Source: an uncultured Clostridia bacterium
Lineage (GTDB): Bacteria > Bacillota > Clostridia > Oscillospirales > Acutalibacteraceae
NCBI GenBank assembly: GCA_946500295.1
Contig: CAMMVF010000007.1
Span: 1 to 64,000, forward strand
Length of the DNA stretch: 64,000 nucleotides
Reading direction: 5' to 3'
Shown piece by piece: positions 8,695-17,563 of the stretch. The first letter of the stretch is position 1, and every line of letters starts with the position of its first letter. The position numbers and the translations under genes are program-made. Under the pieces are notes generated by a model. That model was not told where the DNA came from, did not search any database, and was given only the letters and a program-made list of their open reading frames with translations.

Positions 8695-9681
8695 TTATGC
8701 CTTTGCAGTCTTTGCCTTTTTCTCCTTTTTGTGGTTTTCCCAAACAACCCACAGCGGAGAGGCTATGGCTATTGTGGAATAGCAGCCCGAGATAATACCT
8801 ATCATAGTCGGGAGCGCAAAGCTTACAACCGAATCCAGGTTAAATATTATTCCGACCACCAATACGCAAAGTATTGCAAGGAAGGTACAAACAGAGGTCA
8901 TAACTGTTCTTCTGATAACCTGAGTCATACTGATATTTGTAAGTTCTGCAAGCTCTACTCTGCCACCGAGAACTTTCCTGTTTTCTCTGATTCTGTCGTA
9001 GATAACTATCGTATCATTCAGCGAATAACCGAGAATCATAAGTACAACGGCGATGAAGTTTCCGTCCAGCGGCATCTGCATGATTACATAAAGGAAGTAA
9101 ATCATCAGCACATCGTGAGCAAGCGCAACCAGCGCCATCATGCCGGCAGCCAAACCGCCGATCTTTCTGAATCTGAACGCCACATAGATCACCATCAGCA
9201 CGCAGGCAATAGCAACCGCCACAATACACTTGAGGAAGAACTTCCAGCCCATTGTGGATTCAACCGAGTTTGACTCACTGTACTGGAAATTGTTGTCGGG
9301 GAATGCCTGGGTCAAAGCTTCGGTCACTGCCTTCTGCTGTTCAAAGCTGATTGAATCAGTACCTGTAAACTGGAGGGAAACAACGTAGCTGTCATCTGTG
9401 TTTTCCTCACCCGCTATCATATTCTTTGAAATTGAAAACGAAATCGCATCATCGGGAACTGCCGCCTGAGCCACATCCTTGAGGTGCTCCTCGTCAACGG
9501 CTCCTGTGTAGCTGTAATTAACTATTGTACCACCGGTAAACTGAATATCAAGTTGGGTGCCGAAAATGATGTTGCAGATAATACCAATAACAAAAATTGT
9601 TATTGAAATGCCAAAGAATATCTTTCTCTTTCCTACAAAGTCGATGACCTTTGCCGGAGCTGTGCTTACTGCCTTGTTCAT
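8695..9681 (-). CDS. secF: Protein translocase subunit SecF
   Basis: The 328-residue SecF subunit works with SecD to drive late steps of Sec-dependent protein export using the proton or sodium gradient. TM1 (KRKIFFGISITIFVIGIICN) is followed by the GTQLDIQFTGGTIV motif typical of SecF, a periplasmic-type domain and five further TM segments containing LGYSLNDTIVIYDRIRE. The start is set at ATG 9681 because GGAGGTG lies 6 bases upstream and the ATG overlaps the secD stop (ATGA). The longer in-frame start at 9705 lies inside secD. YajC is not encoded nearby. Confidence 0.95.
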   Translation of the reverse strand: MNKAVSTAPAKVIDFVGKRKIFFGISITIFVIGIICNIIFGTQLDIQFTGGTIVNYSYTGAVDEEHLKDVAQAAVPDDAISFSISKNMIAGEENTDDSYVVSLQFTGTDSISFEQQKAVTEALTQAFPDNNFQYSESNSVESTMGWKFFLKCIVAVAIACVLMVIYVAFRFRKIGGLAAGMMALVALAHDVLMIYFLYVIMQMPLDGNFIAVVLMILGYSLNDTIVIYDRIRENRKVLGGRVELAELTNISMTQVIRRTVMTSVCTFLAILCVLVVGIIFNLDSVVSFALPTMIGIISGCYSTIAIASPLWVVWENHKKEKKAKTAKA

Positions 9682-11075
9682 TTGCCAACACCTCCATACA
9701 TCCACTTTTTGCGGAAGATTTTAAAGCCTGAAATTGACTTTAGCATCAATCTCGAAGCAAAGACGCCCATTATAAAGTTGGCTATAACACCCATGAGCAG
9801 GCTGTAGCCGAAGGCGTAAATAGTACCTGTGGTGGACTGACCGAAGATACCCGAGAGAATGTTGGTCGGACCGAAAACAAGCATAAGTATCAATGCGACT
9901 ATGATAACAGTGACGTTTCCGTCAAAGATAGCCGAGAAACTACTCTTTGAACCTTTATCAATAGCAGTGTCGATCGTCTTGCCTGAGCGAAGCTCCTCTC
10001 TGATTCTGTCGGCGGTGATGATGTTTGCATCAACACCCATACCAATAGAAAGAATCATACCGGCAATACCGGGTAGAGTCATTGTAAAGCTCGGGAATAT
10101 CGGGAAAAATCCTGAAGTTGTCATTACCATAATACCGACCTGACCGATTAGGCAGATAGACGCGATAAAGCCGGGCAGACGGAACATTACAATCATAATA
10201 ATGATAATGATAACAAGCGCTGCGATAGCCGCATAAGCCATAGCTACAAGCGATGAAGAACCGAGCGTCGGGCTGATAGTACCGAAGCTTGCGGTTTCAA
10301 GGCTGAACGGCAGTGCACCCGCGTTTATCTTGTTGGCAAGGTCGGTTGCCTCCTGGGCTGTAAAATCGCCTGTAATGCTTGCCTGACCGTTGGTAATTAC
10401 ATCGTCTACAGTCGGGGCGGAAAGCATTATGTCATCCATCCAGATAGACACCGTTTGATCCTGATACTCAGTGGTAATCTCCTCAAAAATTGAGGCGTCC
10501 TTGAGAGTAAGGTAAACAGCGTATGACGTTGAGGTAGAGCTCGAGGTATCAAGCCCTGCCTGAGCGCTCTCTACATTGCTGCCGTCCATCAAAATCTCCT
10601 CTGTATCGCCTGTGGGGGTTTGGTAGACGGTCTCGCCGTTTGCGTCAAGCCCTGTGCTGGCGTAAGAGTTTCCGGGGCGGAAGGTAAGCTGCGCTGTAGC
10701 GGAAATCTCCTCTATAGCCGCCTCGGGGTCGAAATCAGCCTCGTCTTCCTTCCACGGGAAGCGTACAATAATGCGGTCGGACGAGCTGTCAGCATACAGC
10801 TCGTAGTCTGTAATGTTGTTAGCAACAAGCCTTGTTTCAATTACCGACTTTGCTGCTTCGATTTCTTCATCGGTGGCATCCACATCATCGGCGGGCTTAA
10901 AGGTAGCCTCAACTCCGCCCTTGATGTCGATACCCCAGCGAATATCATTTACACCCTTGACCCATGTCGTATTAATGTCGCCATACTGAGTTGTAAATCC
11001 AAAGATTGCAAAATAACTCAGTGCAAGGATAATAACCGCAACGATGAAGAATACGGGTTTTGACACTCTTTTCAT
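9678..11075 (-). CDS. secD: Protein translocase subunit SecD
   Basis: The 465-residue SecD has one N-terminal TM helix (residues 7-27), the WGIDIKGGVEATF motif characteristic of SecD, an extracytoplasmic domain (about 45-290) and five C-terminal TM helices with MILSIGMGVDANIITADRIREE. With SecF it pulls or releases exported proteins on the outer face of the membrane. It is shorter than the E. coli protein (615 residues), as is usual in Firmicutes with separate secD and secF. GGAGG precedes the ATG by 10 bases. A hairpin terminator at 11111-11140 separates it from the upstream aminotransferase gene. Confidence 0.95.
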   Translation of the reverse strand: MKRVSKPVFFIVAVIILALSYFAIFGFTTQYGDINTTWVKGVNDIRWGIDIKGGVEATFKPADDVDATDEEIEAAKSVIETRLVANNITDYELYADSSSDRIIVRFPWKEDEADFDPEAAIEEISATAQLTFRPGNSYASTGLDANGETVYQTPTGDTEEILMDGSNVESAQAGLDTSSSTSTSYAVYLTLKDASIFEEITTEYQDQTVSIWMDDIMLSAPTVDDVITNGQASITGDFTAQEATDLANKINAGALPFSLETASFGTISPTLGSSSLVAMAYAAIAALVIIIIIMIVMFRLPGFIASICLIGQVGIMVMTTSGFFPIFPSFTMTLPGIAGMILSIGMGVDANIITADRIREELRSGKTIDTAIDKGSKSSFSAIFDGNVTVIIVALILMLVFGPTNILSGIFGQSTTGTIYAFGYSLLMGVIANFIMGVFASRLMLKSISGFKIFRKKWMYGGVGK

Positions 11076-11110
11076 GTGTGTGTATCCTCCAATACTGAAT
11101 ATCGCTCCGC

Positions 11111-11140
11111 AAAAAACGAAACTCTGTCAGTTCGTTTTTT
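11111..11140 (-). terminator. Intrinsic terminator between the aminotransferase gene and secD
   Basis: AAAAAACGAA (11111-11120) pairs with TTCGTTTTTT (11131-11140) around a 10-base loop, giving a T6 end on the minus strand. It follows the aminotransferase gene and precedes secD. A second possible pairing, AACTCTGT (11120-11127) with ACAGAGTT (11151-11158), would compete with this hairpin. Confidence 0.7.
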
Positions 11141-11254
11141 AACGGACATAACAGAGTTAATTATACGTTTTTTGAGACAAGTTGTCAATCGAATAGCATT
11201 TATATTGCTCTAATTTTCGCAAATTTTGTACATTTGCAATATATTAATTCAAAA

Positions 11255-12532
11255 TTATTGTGCAAGCAATTTCTCGACCGCAGCAAGCTTGACGCTCAGG
11301 CAGAACAAATCCATGGCAATCTCAAGCTCGGATACAGGCGGATAAGTCGGAGCTATTCTGATATTGCTGTCGTGCGGGTCTTTGCCATAGGGGTAAGTAG
11401 CTCCTGCTCCCGTGAGTACAACTCCGGCTTCACGACAAAGCTCAACCACCCTCTTGGCACAGCCGTCGGGTACGTCAACGCTGACGAAGTAGCCGCCGTT
11501 CGGCTCAAGCCAGCTTGCCACTCCCAGTCCGCCAAGCTGAGAATTCAACTTTGAAACCACTACCTCGAATCTTGGAGCTAAAACCTCCTTGTGCTTTCTC
11601 ATGTGCGCTTTTACACCGTTTGCATCCTTGAAAAAGAGCACGTGGCGTAGCATATTGAGCTTATCATAGCCTATGGTCTGGAACTGATATCTTCTCTTGA
11701 AGATAGCCATGTTATTCTTTGAACACGCCATAGCAGCCACACCAGAGCCCGGGAAGGTGATTTTTGAGGTTGAGGCGAATAAAATCGGCAGGTCTTCGCT
11801 TCCGTACTTTTTACACTCGTCTACAATACTCAAAAGCTTATCCGGAGTGTCCGTAAGGTCATGTACGCAGTATGCGTTATCCCACATAATGCGGAAGTCC
11901 TTAGCCGCCGGGCGGAGTTTGGCGAAGCGTGTAACAGTTTCATCCGAATAGGTTATGCCCTGCGGGTTAGAATATTTCGGTACACACCAAATACCCTTTA
12001 TCTTCTCATCACTGCTTACCAATGATTCTACCATATCCATATCGGGACCGTTCGGCGTCATCGGCACGGGAATCATCTCGATATTAAAATACTCCGTAAT
12101 GCCGAAGTGACGGTCGTAGCCGGGAACGGGGCAGAGAAACTTTATACCGCCCTGCTTTTCCCAAGGCTCACAGCCCTCAAAGCCTGCGTGCATCAAACAG
12201 GCAACAACGTCAAACATCATATTAAGGCTTGAATTGCCGCCTACCATGATATTTTCGCTGTCGCACTCGAGCAGCTCGGCAAAAATAGCCTTCATTGACG
12301 GGATTCCGTCAAGTATACCGTAGTTTCTGCAATCCACCCCGTTTACAACGCACTGCTCCTTATTATTAAGAACAGTGAGCATATCCAGCGACAAATCAAG
12401 CTGCTCGCTGCCGGGCTTTCCTCTGGACATATCGAGCTTAAGCCCGCGGGATTTAAACTCGTCATATTCCTTTTGCAGTTTGTCCTTTTCCGATAAAAGC
12501 TCCTGCTTACTCATATTTTCATAGCTCGCCAT
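11255..12532 (-). CDS. PLP aminotransferase, class Ic aspartate aminotransferase type
   Basis: A 425-residue fold-type I PLP enzyme of the Aminotran_MocR/AATIc group (aspartate aminotransferase class Ic). The PLP lysine is in STSKITFPGSG (about residue 257). Substrate-binding and cofactor features include NYGILDGIPSMK, VGGNSSLNMM, CVPKYSNPQGITYSDE and WDNAYCVHDL. Members transfer amino groups between aspartate or alanine and 2-oxoglutarate; exact specificity is not readable here. AGGAGAAA precedes the ATG. The gene is monocistronic, with a repeat-containing spacer upstream and a terminator downstream. Confidence 0.88.
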   Translation of the reverse strand: MASYENMSKQELLSEKDKLQKEYDEFKSRGLKLDMSRGKPGSEQLDLSLDMLTVLNNKEQCVVNGVDCRNYGILDGIPSMKAIFAELLECDSENIMVGGNSSLNMMFDVVACLMHAGFEGCEPWEKQGGIKFLCPVPGYDRHFGITEYFNIEMIPVPMTPNGPDMDMVESLVSSDEKIKGIWCVPKYSNPQGITYSDETVTRFAKLRPAAKDFRIMWDNAYCVHDLTDTPDKLLSIVDECKKYGSEDLPILFASTSKITFPGSGVAAMACSKNNMAIFKRRYQFQTIGYDKLNMLRHVLFFKDANGVKAHMRKHKEVLAPRFEVVVSKLNSQLGGLGVASWLEPNGGYFVSVDVPDGCAKRVVELCREAGVVLTGAGATYPYGKDPHDSNIRIAPTYPPVSELEIAMDLFCLSVKLAAVEKLLAQ

Positions 12533-12960
12533 ATAAATTTCTCCTCATAAAAACTTCAATATTGTCATTGCACTAAGGAGTATTTTAATACTCTCAGACA
12601 AAAAATGCAAGCTGTTTTGTCAAATCCTGCATTTTCATCATTTTACGCTGTCTAAACACAGGGTATTTCGGTATATTTTACTGGTAAAGCTGCAATCGAG
12701 GAATATATGCGCCTACAAGCCAATGGAAAAAGGCTTGACCGAAACTTTTTCGTCCTACGTTCGCCTTCACTTCTGTCGTTTAAATTTGCACCAATCTATA
12801 CTCTCTGTCTTTCCATTACTTTTGCTCGTTATAAAACTGTGCGAAACTCGGGGAACTAACCTTAAGTCTCGCACAGGCCACTTTAATTCTAAAGCCGTAG
12901 GCTTTCCACAACCGTGCCACCGCACCGCCAGGTGCGATATCACCGGCGAAGCCCCTCGCC
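12533..12960. other. Intergenic region with a dispersed repeat and small hairpins
   Basis: A 428-base spacer between tsaD and the aminotransferase gene. It holds one inverted copy of repeat family B (12751-12795) and several short hairpins: AAGCC/GGCTT near 12717-12736, AAAGCC/GGCTTT near 12891-12905 and CGCACC/GGTGCG near 12922-12937. One may terminate the tsaD transcript. No credible gene was found. Confidence 0.5.
12751..12795 (-). repeat. Dispersed repeat family B, copy 1
   Basis: Read on the minus strand it gives ATTGGTGCAAATTTAAACGA, then CAGAAGTG and GCGAACGTAGGACGAAAA. The same order of blocks occurs at 37733-37810 and 53010-53055 on the plus strand and at 52552-52590 on the minus strand, always between genes. 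Confidence 0.55.
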
Positions 12961-13971
12961 TTAGCCTTTTTCTATCGACATAGTAGCATAAGCGTTAAGG
13001 CTCAAATCCGCTACATTGCCCGAGAGATACTCATAATATCCCTGAGAGCCGACCATGGCGGCATTGTCTCCGCACAGTGATTTATCGGGCATATACAGCT
13101 TTATCCCCTTTTCATCACACAGCTTAAGCATATTGCGGCGCAGCAGAGTATTCGCCGAAACTCCACCAGCCAAAACTATGGTATTTGCAGAGAAGTCACA
13201 CGCAGCCTTCATTGTATTGTCTGTCAAACAGTCCACAACTGCCTTTCTGAAGGATGCGGAAAGATCCTCCACAGGCAGGCTTTCGCCCTTTTGGGAGGCG
13301 TTGTGAATTAAATTGATAACGGCGGTTTTCAAACCGCTGAAGCTGAAATCATACGGGCTGCCCTGAACCACGGGGCGAGGGAGCTTAAATGCGTTTTCAT
13401 CTCCACTTTCAGCGACTGCATCCAAATGTATTCCGCCCGGATACGGCATACCCATAGTTCTTGCAGCTTTGTCAAAAGCTTCTCCTGCGGCGTCGTCACG
13501 GGTTTTGCCGATAATCTTCATCTTGGTGTAGTCCTCCACCATAACTATATGGCTGTGACCTCCGCTGACCACCAGGCAAAGAAACGGCGGCTCGAGCTCG
13601 GGGTGGCAAAGATAATTTGATGCTATATGGGAGCGCAGATGGTGAACGGGAACTACGGGCAGCCCTGTGGCAAGCGACAATCCTTTGGCGTAGTTCACTC
13701 CGACAAGCAAAGCGCCTATAAGCCCCGGGGCATAAGTTACAGATATCGCCTGTAAATCCTCGTAGCTGCATTTCGCCTTCTCAAGCGCCTCATCTACCAC
13801 TGCTACTATAGACTCGCAGTGACGGCGGGAGGCTATCTCGGGCACTACTCCGCCGTATAGCTTGTGCTCATCTACCTGAGATGCGACCACCGATGAAATT
13901 ATCCTTCTTCCGTCCTCGACAACGGCTGCCGCCGTCTCATCGCAGGAGCTTTCTATTGCAAGAATCTTCAT
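12961..13971 (-). CDS. tsaD: tRNA N6-adenosine threonylcarbamoyltransferase
   Basis: TsaD transfers the threonylcarbamoyl group to A37 of tRNAs reading ANN codons (t6A). The 336-residue protein starts MKILAIESSCDETAAAVVED, the ASKHA-type nucleotide-binding start of the family. The metal-binding HHLRSH motif follows at about residue 110, then LVVSGGHSHI, YPGGIHLD and LAGGVSANTLLR. ATG 13971 is chosen because the protein start is conserved and AAAGGAGT lies upstream; a longer frame to 14043 adds non-conserved residues. It is the last gene of the alr-polA-phosphatase-rimI-tsaD run. The usual partners TsaB and TsaE are not in the window. Confidence 0.95.
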   Translation of the reverse strand: MKILAIESSCDETAAAVVEDGRRIISSVVASQVDEHKLYGGVVPEIASRRHCESIVAVVDEALEKAKCSYEDLQAISVTYAPGLIGALLVGVNYAKGLSLATGLPVVPVHHLRSHIASNYLCHPELEPPFLCLVVSGGHSHIVMVEDYTKMKIIGKTRDDAAGEAFDKAARTMGMPYPGGIHLDAVAESGDENAFKLPRPVVQGSPYDFSFSGLKTAVINLIHNASQKGESLPVEDLSASFRKAVVDCLTDNTMKAACDFSANTIVLAGGVSANTLLRRNMLKLCDEKGIKLYMPDKSLCGDNAAMVGSQGYYEYLSGNVADLSLNAYATMSIEKG

Positions 13972-14072
13972 TTTATGTAAACTGACTCCTTTCACTAAAG
14001 GCGTTTTGTAAATCGCTGCAAGCATAGACGGACTTAACCGCAAGCCTAAATAACTAAAACAGTATTTCGGGA

Positions 14073-14537
14073 CTAACCCTGAGATTTAAAATACAGCGTC
14101 ATGATAAGCCCGTCCTCCTTAGGTTCATTATAAAACCCGGGTCTTAATCCCACACGTTCAAAGCCGAGGACGGTATAAAGTGAAATCGCCGCTTTGTTGC
14201 TCGGCCTCACCTCAAGCGAGATAAAGCTCATGCCTAAGTCACGAGAAAAATCGCAGGCATGGCCCAAAAGCAACCGTCCCACCCCGCACCGCCTGTATTC
14301 AGGCGCAACGGCCAGATTATCTATATAGCACTCGTCGGCGGCGCAGTACATACCTGTATATCCGACAACTTTTCCCATACTTTCAGCCACAAAAAAATGC
14401 GAGCAGGGGTTTTCAACCTCCTCTAACAGGGAGCTTTCGCTCCACGGCCTTGAAAAACAGGCTTTCTCTATATCTGCTGTCTGAGATATGTGGGAGCGGT
14501 TCATTTCTCTGATTTTAAATTCAAGCTTTTCCTTCAT
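14073..14537 (-). CDS. rimI: Ribosomal protein alanine N-acetyltransferase RimI-like
   Basis: A 154-residue GNAT enzyme resembling RimI, which acetylates the N-terminal alanine of ribosomal protein S18. Features are IEKACFSRPWSESSLLEEV, YIDNLAVAPEYRRCGVGRLLL (acetyl-CoA motif) and SLEVRPSNKAAISLYTVLGF, all in the RimI order. Its neighbour tsaD supports the assignment, since rimI commonly sits with t6A genes in Firmicutes. The ATG lies 17 bases inside the end of the phosphatase gene, so translation is coupled. Substrate in this organism is inferred. Confidence 0.88.
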   Translation of the reverse strand: MKEKLEFKIREMNRSHISQTADIEKACFSRPWSESSLLEEVENPCSHFFVAESMGKVVGYTGMYCAADECYIDNLAVAPEYRRCGVGRLLLGHACDFSRDLGMSFISLEVRPSNKAAISLYTVLGFERVGLRPGFYNEPKEDGLIMTLYFKSQG

Positions 14538-14973
14538 TGTTTTCCTTTATCAAAGCAATAAGCTTTGTCATCTCTCGACTAATCTGTGCGCTGCACTCGT
14601 CGTAGATTTGCTGTGAGCCGCCGAAGGGGTCGGGGATATTAATCACATATATCTTATTTTTAGGCACCCCCAGATTCATCAGCATATTTGCATGCTCCAT
14701 TGTCATAGCTACAAACAGGTCAACGCTGTCAAGCTCTACCCTTCTTATGCTTGAGCTGCTGTGCCCGCTTAAATCTACGCCCATCTTTTTTAATGCTTCC
14801 ACCGCTTCAGCTGAAGCTTGTCTGCCCTCAGTACCGACTGCTATTCCTGCGCTTTTGGCATTGCAATCCAGCCCTGCGTTTTGAGCCATGCTCTGAAATA
14901 TGGCCTCAGCCATCGGACTTCTGCAGGTATTTCCTGTGCAGACAAACAAAATATTCTTAATATTTCCCATCAT
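14521..14973 (-). CDS. Low-molecular-weight protein-tyrosine/arginine phosphatase family protein
   Basis: A 150-residue LMW phosphatase. The P-loop is FVCTGNTCRSP (C-x5-R), and the catalytic acid is in the INIPDPFGGSQQIYDE segment. The Thr in CTGNTCRS matches the YwlE-type protein arginine phosphatases rather than classical tyrosine phosphatases, so protein arginine dephosphorylation is plausible, but the substrate was not established. No McsB arginine kinase gene is in the window. It sits between polA and rimI in a compact operon. Confidence 0.85.
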   Translation of the reverse strand: MMGNIKNILFVCTGNTCRSPMAEAIFQSMAQNAGLDCNAKSAGIAVGTEGRQASAEAVEALKKMGVDLSGHSSSSIRRVELDSVDLFVAMTMEHANMLMNLGVPKNKIYVINIPDPFGGSQQIYDECSAQISREMTKLIALIKENNEGKA

Positions 14974-14994
14974 TATCCCTCATATAAATATTTA

Positions 14995-17556
14995 TTAATT
15001 CTTTGCGTCGTACCAGCTAAAGCCTATTGACGCATCCGCTACCAGTGGGACGTTGAGCGTTGCCGCCTTCTCCATCTCTTCTTGTAATATCATAGCAGCC
15101 TTCATGGCTTCCTTCTGCGGCGCTTCCACTATCAGCTCATCATGTACCTGCAAGATAAGTCTCGACTCCATATTTTCATCGTGAAGTCTCTGCTCAACCC
15201 TTATCATGGCTATTTTTATAATATCAGCTGCAGTGCCCTGAATCGGCATATTTCTGGCTACTCTTTCGCCAAAGGAGCGAGTGTTGTAGTTGCTCGAGCG
15301 CAACTCTGGCAAATAGCGGCGGCGACCGTACTCAGTACTGACATAGCCCGTGCGCTTGGCTTCGTCAACAACCCTGTTCATATACTCCGCCACACCGCTG
15401 TAGTGACTCAGGTAGGATTTAATATAGCTGTCCGCCTCACGCACCGTAACACCGATATCTTTGGATAATGAGTAAGCCCCAATTCCGTAAACTATACCGA
15501 AGTTTACCGCCTTTGCCCTGCTTCTCATTTGAGAATTTACCATATCAAGCGGCATACCGAAAACCTGAGACGCCGTGATAGCGTGGATATCGTCGTTATT
15601 TTTAAATGCGGCTATCATATTTTTGTCATTAGAAATTGAGGCGAGCACCCTAAGCTCGATCTGAGAATAATCCGCATCGACCAACACACAGCCCTCACGG
15701 GCGATAAAAAACCGCCTCATCTCCCTGCCTCTTTCGGTGCGAACCGGTATATTCTGTAAATTAGGCTCAGTAGAGCTAATTCTGCCTGTCCTGGTTTCGG
15801 TCTGGTTAAAGCTGCTGTGGATTCTTCCGTCAGAGGCTATGACCTTGAGCAAGCCGTCGCAGTAGGTTGACTTGAGCTTTGACAGGCTGCGGTAATTTAA
15901 GATTTTGTCAATAACCGGGTGGTAGGGTCGCAGATTCTCTAAAACCTCAGCACTTGTAGAATAGCCTGTCTTTGTCTTTTTGGCTGCCGGGAGCATGAGC
16001 TTTTCAAACAAGGCAGTGCCGAGCTGTTTAGGGGAATTGAGGTTAAATATATAGCCCACGTCGTCATAAATGGAGTTCTCGAGTGTGTCAATTTCCTTCT
16101 CAAGTCCCTTTCCGTACTCTTCTATTCCCTGCTTGTCAACGGCAAAGCCTCGAAGCTCCATTCCCGCCAAAACCTTGGACAATGGAATTTCAATATCGTA
16201 AAGCAGCTTCTCCTGGCCGTTATCCTTTATCTTCCGTGACAATTTCTCGCTCAGTTTCAGTATCTGAGCTGCCGCTTCCGCCGTTTTATTATCCGACTCG
16301 AGCTGAGGTGAGGGCACGGCATACTCACCCATCAGTCTTTCCCTGTCATAGGAATTGGCAGAAGGATTTAACAGGTAGGCTGCAAGCGAGGTATCGAAGT
16401 CAGGAGATTTTAGCTGTGCGCCAAGCTCAAGCGCCAGCTTAAACAGCGGCTTCAAATCATCGCTCAAGATTTTTATCCCGGAATCAAACAGGGAGGTGTA
16501 AAAATCATTGTCGGCAGGGCTTACCAACAAAACCCTGTCGTCAAAGGCTAAGGCTGCACCATCCTCATCATAAGCTAAAGCCACACGTTGAGCCTTTTTT
16601 GCAAGCTGCAAAGCTTGAGCTGCACTTACGCTCTCAACTGAAAAGCTTGAACATTTATCATCACTGTCGGCACTATCAAACACAGCTGCGTCAAGCCCGA
16701 GCTTTTTCATAATGGAGAAAAACTCAAGCCTTGTCATCAGCGCTGCGGCGGCCGCTCTGTCAGGCTCCGCAGGTATATAATGCTCAAGCTCTGTATCAAT
16801 CGGCGCATCACAGTTTATCTCACCGAGCTTCAGGCTCATGTAGGCGTTTTCCTTGTCGGCAATGAGCTTTTTTCTCATTGCAGGCTTGATTTCGGGACTG
16901 TCGATATTTTCATACACACCGTCAAGACTTTTAAAGCTGCGTATAAGGCTCTGAGCGCCCTTCTCGCCTATTCCCTTAATTCCCGGGATATTGTCTGAAG
17001 TATCGCCCTGTATCGCCTTTACATCAATCAGCTGTCTCGGGGTTACTCCGTACTCCTCGAGTATTCTCTGCTCATCATACATCCGAACGTCGGGTCTGCC
17101 CATCTTAGTTGCGGCAAGTCTTACAGTTACATTTTGTGAAATAAGCTGGAAACTGTCCCTGTCTCCTGTGGCAAGCACACAATCCGCCCCCGCCTTTTCA
17201 CAGGCTTTTGCGAGCGTACCCAAAATATCGTCGGCCTCATATCCCTCACACTCGACTATTTTATACCCGAGCTTTTGGAGCAGCTCCTTAATCAGAGGAA
17301 GCTGAGACGCGAGCTCCTGCGGCATTGGCTTGCGCCCTGCCTTGTATTCCGAGTACAGCTTATGGCGGAAAGTGGGAGCCTTTAAATCAAACGCTATCGC
17401 CACGGCGTCCGGGTTTACGTCCTCGTTTATCTTCATAAACATCGTCATAAAGCCATATACCGCATTTGTAAAGGTGCCGTCCTTAGTGGTCAGCAGCTTG
17501 ATTCCGTAAAAAGCACGGTTTAAAATACTGTTGCCGTCAAGCACAAGTAGCTTCAT
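14995..17556 (-). CDS. polA: DNA polymerase I
   Basis: A full 853-residue Pol I. Residues 1-290 are the 5'-3' exonuclease (VLATGDRDSFQLI and the IPGIKGIGEKGAQSLI helix-hairpin-helix). About 300-450 is the 3'-5' exonuclease-like domain, in which the canonical Asp-x-Glu metal site is replaced by AYDEDG-type residues, so proofreading is probably lost, as in Bst and Taq. About 470-853 is the polymerase with motif A (DADYSQIELR), motif B (RAKAVNFGIVYGI) and motif C (QVHDELIVEAP). The ATG follows GTGAGGT and lies 7 bases after the alr stop codon. It fills gaps in repair and Okazaki processing. Confidence 0.96.
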   Translation of the reverse strand: MKLLVLDGNSILNRAFYGIKLLTTKDGTFTNAVYGFMTMFMKINEDVNPDAVAIAFDLKAPTFRHKLYSEYKAGRKPMPQELASQLPLIKELLQKLGYKIVECEGYEADDILGTLAKACEKAGADCVLATGDRDSFQLISQNVTVRLAATKMGRPDVRMYDEQRILEEYGVTPRQLIDVKAIQGDTSDNIPGIKGIGEKGAQSLIRSFKSLDGVYENIDSPEIKPAMRKKLIADKENAYMSLKLGEINCDAPIDTELEHYIPAEPDRAAAAALMTRLEFFSIMKKLGLDAAVFDSADSDDKCSSFSVESVSAAQALQLAKKAQRVALAYDEDGAALAFDDRVLLVSPADNDFYTSLFDSGIKILSDDLKPLFKLALELGAQLKSPDFDTSLAAYLLNPSANSYDRERLMGEYAVPSPQLESDNKTAEAAAQILKLSEKLSRKIKDNGQEKLLYDIEIPLSKVLAGMELRGFAVDKQGIEEYGKGLEKEIDTLENSIYDDVGYIFNLNSPKQLGTALFEKLMLPAAKKTKTGYSTSAEVLENLRPYHPVIDKILNYRSLSKLKSTYCDGLLKVIASDGRIHSSFNQTETRTGRISSTEPNLQNIPVRTERGREMRRFFIAREGCVLVDADYSQIELRVLASISNDKNMIAAFKNNDDIHAITASQVFGMPLDMVNSQMRSRAKAVNFGIVYGIGAYSLSKDIGVTVREADSYIKSYLSHYSGVAEYMNRVVDEAKRTGYVSTEYGRRRYLPELRSSNYNTRSFGERVARNMPIQGTAADIIKIAMIRVEQRLHDENMESRLILQVHDELIVEAPQKEAMKAAMILQEEMEKAATLNVPLVADASIGFSWYDAKN

Positions 17557-17563
17557 ATTAACC

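Noticed and set aside
8674..9273. Long plus-strand frame of 199 codons opposite secF
   Set aside because: It is the mirror of the secF coding sequence; composition is biased and no start signal is present. The same holds for the long frames opposite carB (57115-57822), glgB (45166-45846) and alr (17531-18334).
12723..12983. Plus-strand open frame of 86 codons between the aminotransferase and tsaD genes
   Set aside because: It crosses a family B repeat and runs into the 3' end of tsaD on the other strand. It has no ribosome binding site and a composition unlike the neighbouring proteins.
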